64,000 nucleotides of DNA from Atopsyche davidsoni (taxonomy: Eukaryota; Arthropoda; Insecta; Trichoptera; Hydrobiosidae). Position numbers and translations under genes: made by a program. Shown one piece after another: positions 51,936 to 61,000 of this stretch; position 1 is the stretch's first letter; every line of letters begins with the position of its first letter. Location: assembly GCA_022113835.1 (NCBI GenBank), contig JAILWY010000009.1, positions 6,982,001-7,046,000 of the forward strand, in the 5' to 3' direction. Under the pieces are notes generated by a model, which saw only the letters and a list, made by a program, of their open reading frames with translations, was not told the origin of the DNA and did not search any database.

Positions 51936-52360
51936 TCCTATCAGGTGGTGACCGTTTCATTGAACATATTTCTATGTCTGTTCATGGTTTTCTTAAAGAG
52001 AATAGCGCTGTGGGTCCTGTTTTATATCCGAAAAAAAGTTCTGCGTATTGCTGCTGCCCAATAGCATTATTATATAATCCATTTCTTGCATAGCTCTGGC
52101 ACTTGGATCTGATATTCCTCCTGCAGCAGGCTGCAGGGAAAATAACAGAAGCCCCCCTCACCTCTACAATGTACGCAGAGCGGGGAAGTATTATATTAAT
52201 CCACGCAATTGTTTTAAATTAAAATATGTTGTGTACATATTAATGATATGTAATGTTATTTATAATAATAGATGTAACTTTTTATAATTTTAACTAAAGT
52301 AAACATAACTGTAAATAATTATGAATAGTAAAATATTTGAGTAAGTCTGTAATTATTCGT
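51936..52360. other. Mixed stretch
   Basis: Moderately GC-rich around 52090-52190, including a CTGCAG-rich segment (CCTGCAGCAGGCTGCAGG, 52121-52138) that is self-complementary in part. No gene. Confidence 0.45.
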
Positions 52361-52376
52361 TTAGTTAGTTAGTTAG
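52361..52376. repeat. Short (TTAG)4 microsatellite
   Basis: Four perfect TTAG units. The 4-bp unit differs from the insect telomere repeat TTAGG, so this is an ordinary microsatellite. Confidence 0.8.
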
Positions 52377-52417
52377 TCGTGATTTCTGCATCTGCATTCG
52401 TGGAAAAGCAAAACAAA

Positions 52418-52570
52418 AAGTAAATAAATACAACTTCGAGATTCTTTATATTCTTTATGTTATTTTCAATAGTTATTAGGACTATGATTACAATACGATA
52501 TGTGGGCATCTCCTGGTCCTGAGCGCAGGTTGTGGGGCTTGCAAAGTGTGGCTTAGGCGGTAGCATCAAT
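52418..52570 (+). repeat. Diverged dispersed repeat, copy 2
   Basis: Same-orientation relative of 49635-49762, with the core at 52511-52548. Read on the minus strand the two cores give similar peptides (Ser-Pro-x-Thr-x-Ala-Gln-Asp-Gln), and four of the six differences I count there fall at third codon positions. That hints at a coding origin, but the sample is tiny. Copy 2 is extended on the right by about 10 bases relative to copy 1. Confidence 0.55.
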
Positions 52571-52640
52571 GGATGCTGTATAAAATTGAAGAATAAGTTA
52601 AATAAATAATTAAGGACTAATATTAGTATAAGGAGGTACC

Positions 52641-52900
52641 CAGTGGCGTAGTTGCGAGAGTGCCAGCCGCGCCAGTCCGCGTAGATCGCTTTCTATGGCA
52701 CGTGCGCGCAGGCAATAATGAATACACAATCCATCATTATCATTTTACCGTTTGCTTTTGTGATTGTTTCGAGTGGCCCACGATAAATTTAAATTGTAAT
52801 GCGCGTAATTGTTCAGGCGTACACTTTCACAGTACCGACCGTTTTGATTTCACTGGTTTTTCGGCGTCTCTCGTGAGCTGGGATTTGAAATTTAGGCATG
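52641..52900 (+). other. GC-rich islet, possibly beginning with a DNA transposon end
   Basis: CAGTGGCGTAG at 52641-52651 resembles the terminus of several animal cut-and-paste transposon families. It is followed by CpG-rich sequence to about 52710, then by moderately GC-rich DNA. An 83-codon frame (52660-52911, +) is rich in Cys, His and Phe but unrecognised. No opposite terminus was found. Confidence 0.25.
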
Positions 52901-54544
52901 ACAGATGCTGAGTTTTAAATATTGTTGGTGACGTCATACTATGGAGCCTGATATTTGGTGTGTATCTTGTCTTATTTATGACTGAAGATCGACCGTAGGT
53001 GTCAAATTGATTAACGGCGCTAACGCTTTGATTATCTTGATTGGCGAATAACTTTATTAAAAATTAGTTTTTTAAATGATGTTATATTCATTTTTTGAAG
53101 AATAATTTAGCGAGGGATTCTATTAATTAATATTGTTGATCGAACTATATCATACAAATATACTTAGTGCTAGTGAAGCTGTGACGATGAATGTCTTTTC
53201 ATTTTAATTTTAGATGTAATCTTTATATAATATTTTATAGTTTGTTTAAATATTTTATATTTTTTGATTTCCTGAATACTCAGGTAGATTCATTACGCCA
53301 AAAACTGTTTATCACTTTACGAATACTTCCTATATAATTAGAGGGTATTAGTATTTATTTACATTTGAAATTCAGCAAAACTAAAAACACATCAGTATGT
53401 AAGCCCCATTAAGAGTGATAATTCTGATTTTAAAAATTATACTTCATAATTATAACAATACCAAATAGTATACAATCTCTCGACTGAATCGCACAGCTTA
53501 ATTAAGTATCTTTTAAAGCCTTAATTCTAGCAAAACTCGCAGAAGTTATTTTGTGACTCATTCGTAGCATTACGAGGAATTCCATGCCTCACAATTTTCC
53601 TGAGGCATAGATAATTTACCAAGTCGGTTTGCAGTATAGCGGAACGTCTGAACAAAAAATATGTTTATTTCGCCAGTCCAAGAACGAAGGCTTCATCTAT
53701 GGCCATATAAGAACACAATCCGACCATCAAAAGGACGAGCTCATGCGTGAAAAACACAAAATGGCGAATTTTATCCAACGTTTTTCTATTTATATTACAA
53801 CTGACGCAAGAGACAACACAAGAACTGTCGAAATCTGATGCTACGTTTCAAATATAAAAAGTCACCGGCAATCAATATCGACAAATGTTTATGTCCGGTG
53901 TTTGAGTGCAGAACAATCGACCGTGGAGCAAGTATAAACAATGAAAATAATATATCGTGACGGATGTTGCCCAACAGTTGCTGTGCTAAGTGGGTATTGG
54001 GTGGCCATTTTTAAATTTTGTAACTATCTGAGGTGACCCTTCGAACTTGTCTATTATTGTTAATCACCCGAACACAATGGACCCATTGATCGTTATTATA
54101 TTTGACATTGTCCCATTCCCATATCTTGAACTCTATTATTTTCGAATCACTCCGAGAGGGGCAACATCCTGTTCGTGGTAGTTTTTGCAAATGTCCATTA
54201 TCCATCAATAATCGGTGTGAAATTTTTCGATTATCGTGTTGAGTTTGGTTGTATACAAATGGGTGATAATGACTTTGCACAGATCTGAAGCTAATTTTAT
54301 GGATTTTAGCATGTCTGAATTAAAATAGAAATATTTCTTGAAACCGGGCGAGGTTTATTGCATAGCGTTTTGAGTATCAGTGATGCTCATCAACTAGAGT
54401 CACCTTGATAGAAATGTCAAAATCAATAGGAGGTAGCTAGAATGCGGCTGAATACTGAAGAATCGTCAGAGTCGTCAAAGTGAGCTTACTTTCTTACATG
54501 AGGTTAGCTTAAAATTTGTAATGCAATCGGTCATTTCAAATTAG
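52901..54544. other. AT-rich to intermediate stretch
   Basis: No gene. A TGACGTCA palindrome at 52929-52936 and an inverted repeat ATGCCTCA (53584-53591) / TGAGGCAT (53601-53608). An 89-codon minus-strand frame at 54011-54280 is unrecognised. Confidence 0.45.
52929..52936. promoter_or_regulatory. TGACGTCA palindrome (CRE/ATF consensus)
   Basis: Third exact CRE consensus of the window, just downstream of the islet at 52.7 kb. Weak evidence by itself. Confidence 0.2.
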
Positions 54545-54714
54545 CCGTTATATTAGAAAAATACTGACGAGTCTCGTTCGACGCGGATCAGTCAAAGTGG
54601 TGTGCACTGTGGCTGCACGGGGAGACTCCGAGTTGGTGTAACTTGAAACACCAGACAGGCCGGGCCGAGAGCCGCTAGCGCCCGCGGCTCGCCTCAGACG
54701 TATTGATATAGAGC

Positions 54715-54717
<3 letters not shown>
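54545..54717. other. GC-rich islet upstream of the CTG tract
   Basis: A CpG-dense patch (54570-54700) continuous with the CTG tract. On the plus strand one frame is open from about 54642 to 54878 and runs through the tract as poly-alanine. On the minus strand the GCA (Ala) frame is open from about 54796 down to about 54550. Neither begins with ATG, so they could only be internal or terminal exons. Confidence 0.35.

Positions 54718-54747
<30 letters not shown>
54718..54747. repeat. (CTG)10 trinucleotide repeat
   Basis: Ten uninterrupted CTG units, (CAG)10 on the minus strand, inside a GC-rich islet. On the minus strand the CAG frame reads poly-Gln followed by Pro-Ala-Leu-Tyr-Gln-Tyr-Val and a TGA stop at 54694-54696. 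Upstream on that strand TAG/CAG words (about 54756-54767) could act as a splice acceptor, though the pyrimidine tract is poor. Glutamine runs near protein ends are common in insect transcription factors, but I do not recognise this terminus. A plain microsatellite is equally possible. Confidence 0.9.
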
Positions 54748-54749
<2 letters not shown>

Positions 54750-55262
54750 CGCCCAATACTGCTGACTAACAGCTCTTTGGTTTTTGCACTGCAATCATGT
54801 TTTTATCCAAACTTTGGTAATCGTAAAAAGGCGTCTCCCGAGCTACATGTGATGCGAGCACACTGGGTGTTTCATACTTGATATTTGCACTTATTATAAT
54901 ACGCTTCATGCACTTCACGAATGAATAATCATGCATCAATGAATGTATTATTAATTTTATCATAGTTTTTTGTTCTTTCTAAAAACCGTTAAGAACATGA
55001 TGATAAAATAAAATAGTTATTGTAGATAATAAGTAGTTCACGATAAATTACTTTACGCGTGTCTTGTATCAAAATTATAAATTTTTATTGATTATTAAAT
55101 TTTATTTTCTTAATCGAACCACAGAATATTTCTCTTTTATTGCATTTTTTTATTTATTTTTATTGTGACTCGTCATCTATTCAATCATGTAAAGTTGCGA
55201 TTTACATTTAGAGACTGATATACCCAAGCACTTGTCTAATACAATATAAATAGAAATTGACG
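54748..55262. other. AT-rich stretch
   Basis: No gene recognised. The sequence becomes strongly AT-rich from about 54960. Confidence 0.5.
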
Positions 55263-55481
55263 ATGCAGTATGAAAAAAATTGGAGAGTTAATTTTAAGGA
55301 TAGACTCAAAGAAGCTCATGGAAGCTTTGGACTTAATCTGGAAGAGAGAGCGATCGTGACACTCAAGAATGTACCGGCAGATGCTCTACGAATCACAAAT
55401 TTCCATGAGTACATACACTCTTTAATTTTAAAATGTCCCCGTCGTCTGGAGCAAAGCAGAGTGTATCGAAACGCCCGGTGA
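55263..55481 (+). other. Unrecognised 72-codon open reading frame
   Basis: ATG at 55263, TGA stop. The peptide has a balanced, protein-like composition (mixed charged and hydrophobic residues, few low-complexity runs) despite AT-rich surroundings. It ends in a basic Arg-rich tail. No known family. Slightly more protein-like than the other frames of this window, but too short to separate from chance. Confidence 0.12.
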
Positions 55482-55760
55482 TCAATTACGCCTTGTTAAT
55501 GCGCTGGTAAGTGTCGGGGAATTAATATGAGATTATCGCGAGTCGCGGGGCAACGACTCGGGGTGGCCTTTCATACTTCGAAAACGATCGACAGTAAAAT
55601 AATGTAATTTTAATTGTGGGAAACACCGGTGACCAGCAGACGTCCGCTGTCGATGGATTATTGTAATAATTGCAGGCATTGTTACGAGCGGTGCGGAAGG
55701 GCGCTCGCACACTCCCGCGGGTGAGCTTGAACAATACAAATAGAAAAGGGAGAACCACCG
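55482..55760. other. GC-rich islet
   Basis: CpG-rich at 55535-55570 and 55670-55725. Contains a 7-bp inverted repeat, CGAGTCG / CGACTCG (about 55539-55560). Three overlapping frames on both strands are open for 68-101 codons. The longest (55522-55827, minus) starts at TTG. Unassigned. Confidence 0.35.
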
Positions 55761-56391
55761 GAAAAGAGCATGCTACAAATGCAGTGCTATACACCTCAGT
55801 TAATATTTTTATATCCGAGCGTTTCAAAATTGAGTTCCCAATTAATTTTCGTTTCTGGTGTATCGGTCTTAAAACATTTAGTTTCTATTATTTGATTTAA
55901 TCTTCCCAAATTAAAATAAAATAATCTAACACATGGAGAGTGTTTCTATAGTATTTATATTTAAGCGAGTCTGCTATTTCTGAATTGAATAATACTCAGA
56001 TGAGCTATGTTTACTGATTGTGATCGGTTGTTTCAATCTGATTCGTTGTCGGCAGTGGGTAAGCTTTCCACAAGTGTAGTTTTTGACTAGAGCAAAAAAT
56101 ATAAACTGTTTCTTGATCAACAAGCAGGTTAAGCACTGGGGGCTCTAATAGTGCAACTTGAGCAGTGATAGAGATCTGCACGGTTTAAGAACCGTACAAA
56201 ACAACTTTTTATGACGCATCTCCGAGTCGATTCAAATTAAAACAACAGGATTGATATGCTCTAAAAATAACTATTAATACTGTAAAAGATTGCATGTTTG
56301 ATGTCAGGTAAAAGCAAACTCGCAAACTGACACAAATCTAAGACTGATAAGTCACAGTCTTAAATGCATGCTACACATATTATGCAAATAT
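55761..56391. other. AT-rich stretch
   Basis: No gene. A small hairpin, ACGGTT / AACCGT, occurs near 56178-56194. Confidence 0.5.
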
Positions 56392-56676
56392 TTATGTCTC
56401 TCTTTGTTTCCGAACTGTCATTTGTGCAAATTGAGGTATAACATAAAAAAAATTCATACGAAATCCCGTTTTGTATTTCAATTTCACTGCAGAGCTGTCA
56501 TTGCTTATTTTATGACAGTAAATACAGTAGGTTATTATCCAAAGATTTACCGTCGTTGGTTGTTTTCTAATATATTTTGTGGTTACTGAGCCGAGATGGC
56601 AGGATGTGTTAAGAGAGATTTTTTGTCTGAGGAACCCAAGTTCAGTGCAGCAATGAGTATCCTTTTCTGACAACAT
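56392..56676 (-). other. Unrecognised 94-codon open reading frame, probably not a gene
   Basis: Starts at ATG on the minus strand. Contains several Cys, His and Tyr residues in residues 8-55 and a basic C-terminus. The spacing does not match a zinc finger. A plus-strand frame overlaps most of it (56368-56589). Most likely chance. Confidence 0.07.
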
Positions 56677-56879
56677 AATCCAGAAAAATATCAGAAAAAT
56701 ATAATCCAGGGTATAACAGCTATTTTATATGGATTCTTAATTGAGTTGAAATAAAACATATGAGATGTTAAGTTGATTATACTTATTAAACGTTTTTTAA
56801 AACTGAATGTCTACATTTAAAGTGCTTGGAATAAATTTAATATATTCAAGAATTACTGGATAATTCGGAAATTGTCTTT

Positions 56880-57130
56880 GGGCCAGAAAACATCTGTACG
56901 TCGCAGGTTGTGCACGACTGGCTTGAAGTATGCTCCGCCTGGACATGGAGATACTTCATGGCAGACAGTCAGGAATAGAGGGCGAGCGAGACGCCGTCTG
57001 AGGCTAATGTCGCATTCTCCGCCGCTTATTTTGGCCGCCGGCGAGCATCATCATCCTCCAGGATGCCCCGACGACCGCCCCGAGACTGGCTGAAATGTCG
57101 CGTGTCTGGAGAATTCGTCTTCGAACAAGC
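56880..57130. other. GC-rich islet
   Basis: A CpG-rich patch, densest at 56975-57090, with GCCGCCGGCG and a run of ATC trinucleotides (57047-57055). The 73-codon plus-strand frame (56872-57093) includes a short His run but its first codon is TTG. Unassigned. Confidence 0.35.
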
Positions 57131-59113
57131 ATCGCTAAAAAATTGCGCTGCAGCTGTATTAAAAGCGATCCTGGGATATGTTACAACCTGAAAATTTTGT
57201 AATAAAGTCACCGATGTTTGGTAAAATTCAAATCATGAAAATTAAAATAAAGTATTAAAAATAAAATAAAATATAATAATTCTCACGAAAGCTGAATATT
57301 TTTAAGAATATAAAAGTTTACGTTGCAGGCTCTTTAAATCGCTCTATAATAATTCCTTTATTGGTTTGGCCTTTGACTATACAGTTACTCACATGTATGA
57401 ATGAACTATTTAAAACTACAGAAATACCTTCGAGATAGTCAATTAAATCAGGTTTAGTACAAGTTTCAATGGCAAAAGGCATTAATCATTTTTTTCCAAG
57501 TCTCGTAAGTCAATGATGTATGATACCATTTCTGTATAATAAATCATAAGACTTGCACGGTGATATGAAGAACAACAGACTAATACTGAAAAGTTTATTG
57601 TTAATAATTTATTTATATTTTAATGGATTTTAATTATTAGTAATGTATTAAAAACACATGAGAAATGATGAATTTCACATGCACATGTTTATAGGAGTTA
57701 TATGTTAAAATTCTTATGTCGCTGTACCCGACCTCAGTAGTTGAACTGAGAGCAAATAAATTGGTTCTTCGGAGACTCAAATCTTCAACGTGCAGAGGTA
57801 GAGAAGCCTACTTACATTTAGGAGGTCTCACGTTACTCCGGTTATTCAGTTTTTCGAAAGGAAAACTTGTAAGTGTTTCCTGTTCAATTATTTTACATTT
57901 CATATAAAAGTTTGTGCAACGTATCCGTTAAGACTTATAAAGTAAATAAAAAAAGTAAATAATCGCATCTTTATTGATACAAGTAATTATTTTTGTTATT
58001 TAAATGAGAAACGAACTAAACGAATATTATGAACCGAATTGTGTAAATGCTTTAGTTTCAGGTCAGCATTTCTACTATGAAATCGAAACGCAGCCGTTCT
58101 TTTTTACCAGTAGCGACGAAATTAAATACAACCGATTTGTTACAGTGTAAATTGATATTTCTGAATTCTACTGTTAATAGAATGTTTCACAAATAATAGT
58201 ATTTTTTACAAAACGAGAAGTAGGTAGTCACATAATGACAGCACGCAGTGCAGTCGTGATAAAATGCACTTCATGCTCTAAATATTTCGCATTTGATACA
58301 AAAACATAGAACATTTGTAATATTTTGTATAACTAATGTCTGGTTTCAATAAATGTATTTAAATGAATTTAAAACATTTAAGAATATTTAAAAATATATT
58401 CTATAAATTACAATGAGATTATTAATTTATTTACAACGAAGTGGCCTTTATTTTTATTTTTAAAGGTTTTATTTAACACATACACAAACACAACTAAAAC
58501 TTCAACTGGAGCAATACTGTAACAATCACATTGGCGTCAATTGACGTTGAAGTTCGTATCATCAAATAAGATTATTGATTACTGTTTATCATCGTGGATT
58601 TTCTAGGATTTTGTGACGTAAATAAAATGATATATCAACATAAAAGTTCGGATAAATAGCTTATCATATCGAGGACTCGTCGACCTTGATAACCTATGAA
58701 ATCTAATTTATAAATATTTGCTAATCTCGATTTTCAGGGAATGCTTCCACGTGATAATCATATAGATTGTGAGACAGCAAGGTAAAATAATATTAATTAG
58801 ATATTGAAAATAAATGAGAAAAAAAGTACGTCTGCTTCGAACTACGGTTTATTTACGTTAGATTTTACAAAACAGAAATATGATACAATTTATCATTTGC
58901 TATTGAATAACATCAATCAGCAGTTACTATTAGCACATGCATACATTTAGGAATTCATACATATACGACTGAATAAACTTAAATAATTTTAGTACATTAG
59001 AGAATATAATATAGAATAGGCTAAGATAAATCGCAATAAAAATAATGACACAAGAGAGATTTTTAAAATATAATTTTTACAATGAAAAAATGACTAATGC
59101 AACAAGTGTACAA
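57131..59113. other. AT-rich stretch
   Basis: No gene. The interval 57230-57290 is nearly pure A/T. CACGTG occurs at 58748-58753. Nothing else recognised. Confidence 0.5.
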
Positions 59114-59191
59114 GATTTGATTTGATTTGAAGATTTGATTTGGTTTGATCGATTTTTGATCGTGGATTTTTGATCGTGATCTTTGATCGTG
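59114..59191. repeat. Compound tandem repeat: GATTT units, then a 14-bp unit
   Basis: GATTT/GATTTG-type units at 59114-59149 pass into GATTTTTGATCGTG, present twice exactly (59151-59164 and 59165-59178) and once degenerate (59179-59191). All units share TTTGAT, so the array probably grew by slippage from one seed. Confidence 0.85.
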
Positions 59192-59929
59192 GAACCTGGC
59201 TTCAATATCTATTTTAGATATCGTTTTATCCGTCTCGTCTTCCATTTTAAGAATTCTGTAAGTGATGACATGAGCTAGCCTCCCCCTGTCACCGCTCGCG
59301 AGTAATTCCTTTATTGCCCTCTATGCCAAGACTAATGTGGGCTCGAGGAATGCCAGCCGCTAAGTTTGTTTGGCTTTGCTTGTAAGGGCGATGGCCTCCG
59401 CTTTGTTTCCGTACAGAGGCAAGATGTTCTAGCCCACATTTTTAGAAGCTATTTGATAACTACCCACGTATTTAATGTGCTCAATCTACACGAATCGGTT
59501 TGCACGAACGTAAATATTTTACTCAAAACGTCGATTTTAGAAATAAGTACAAATATATAAATTTTCAAAACAACTCACATGAAATTACGTGCACAGGAAA
59601 ACTCCTGTATTGCGTATATTTACTTTGAAGCTACCAATTTAGTCAACTTATAAAATTTATGTTTTTAGGTAAAAAAAAAAACAATATATCTACAGGTTCT
59701 ACAGTGTACAGCCGCAAATACTTCAGGCAGAAAACCATATTCTAGATATAAAATGATTACATTCAGTCTTTAATTTAAGAAATCTTTAAACAAAAATTTA
59801 TAACAGAAATTTTCAAATTTTAGACTCGTTTATATTCTGTATGATTCTAAAATGTATATAATTTTTTTGTTGTTTTCACACTCTGCATTTTCCACACATC
59901 TATGTAATATTTTTTTTACAATTAAAAAT
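59192..59929. other. Mixed stretch with a GC patch
   Basis: A GC-richer patch at about 59275-59420 contains GGCAAGATGT at 59418-59427, which resembles the 5' end of miR-31 but without a hairpin (see rejected list). The interval 59560-59929 is AT-rich. No gene. Confidence 0.45.
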
Positions 59930-60113
59930 TTCAATATTTTTGACAGAGAGTACTTGGTGGAATTCCATTTCAAACAGAATCATTATCAAACAGAGTGTTT
60001 GATAATGATTGAACAGACTCTGTTTAATAATGCCAACGTGAAAGATTGGCGAAACCGGTCACAAACAAAAACGAACATGTGGAAAATCACTCAAGTATTT
60101 TACTCAAAAATAT
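59930..60113. mobile_element. Foldback transposable element, shortened copy 2
   Basis: Shares the left segment (59930-59970) and the right arm (about 60017-60112, from ACTCTGTTT to CAAAAATAT) with the element at 26.65 kb. The whole left arm is missing. In its place is a small hairpin, CATTATCAAAC / GTTTGATAATG (59981-60008), made from the inner tip sequence. Divergence from copy 1 is a few percent by eye in the shared parts. AT-rich 12-bp words at both borders are similar but not identical, so a target duplication is uncertain. Confidence 0.75.
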
Positions 60114-60234
60114 GAATTATAAATTTGCTAAAAAACAGTTCTTAATTATCAGACCCACGGAAGTGGTCTGTTTAGTGTAAAGTTTTTCTAAATCGACAGG
60201 TTAAATTTTGAATCTGAATTTGAAGTTTGTTTCA
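60114..60234. other. AT-rich spacer
   Basis: Short interval between the transposon copy and the next GC islet; nothing recognised. Confidence 0.5.
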
Positions 60235-60430
60235 ATGAACCCTGACCCGTGCAACAGGGGTTTCCTTGGCAGCCACCAGCTCCGAGTGCAGAGTGCGTGC
60301 CGGCACTTTCACTGGCCGCCGCCCACATTCTGGCGAATGAGCGCGCCAAGTGCCGCGGGGCTGCTCAGCAACCGACTGCACTTGTGACGCACCTGCCCGC
60401 AGTGCTCGCTTCTCAGATCTCTTCCAACCA
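60235..60430. other. GC-rich islet
   Basis: A GC-rich patch beginning about 120 bp after the foldback copy 2. Open on both strands (60249-60584 plus, starting at GTG; 60232-60459 minus). Peptides are Ala/Pro- or Arg/Ala-rich and unrecognised. The other foldback copy also lies about 100 bp from a GC islet. Confidence 0.35.
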
Positions 60431-60659
60431 AACAATGACTTACACTTATTTTTACACAACTTGCAACAGAGTCAACAATATTGCAAATGAAAGAGTTCTA
60501 CGAAGAGAAACGAGAAAGAAAACTATCAAGCTTAAAAAATATTTTATCCCTTTGAGAAACATACGTAGTTGTCATGGGATTTAATTTAGACTACACCACG
60601 ATGGTTCGTCGACTTATACACCTGTTACATAAAATAATAAAATATAATAGCGTGTGACA
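60431..60659. other. AT-rich spacer
   Basis: No gene or repeat recognised. Confidence 0.5.
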
Positions 60660-61000
60660 CACCTTTGTGCGAATATATCTAAATGCGAAGGCGGCTAAAA
60701 GTGCCGAGGACGTTTGGGTTCGGTGCTTTCGCAATAACTGCAACAGGCAATATTTTATAGCAGGACGTGTAAAAAGTGTTTCAAAGGTAAGCGATAAATA
60801 ATAATGTATCGATTTGAACCGCCCAAAACTCCGGCCACGGTCACAAGGTGATCCGAATACCGGGGGATTGCTGGCAACATTCTCTTTATCCGAGTACTTT
60901 CGGTTTTCAGCGATGGGCGTCCGCGGGTGGGTGCGATAAATGTGCGAGCTGTAATATCAATAGCGAGAGGCCACCCGACGAGTCTATTTAATATTCGGCA
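60660..61000. other. GC-richer, unique-looking islet
   Basis: Extended patch of balanced composition with CpG, densest at 60815-60935. A 112-codon minus-strand frame (60755-61093) starts at TTG and shows no domain. It is among the longest stop-free frames, but the patch has few stops because of its composition. Confidence 0.3.

Noticed and set aside
52361..52376. Interstitial telomere repeat
   Set aside because: The unit is TTAG, not TTAGG, and there are only four copies.
59417..59438. Resemblance to the 5' end of miR-31 (GGCAAGATGT)
   Set aside because: Only the first ten or so bases agree, and neither flank offers a complementary arm.
59852..60115. 87-codon frame across the foldback element
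   Set aside because: It runs through non-coding transposon arms that are themselves explained as an inverted-repeat element.
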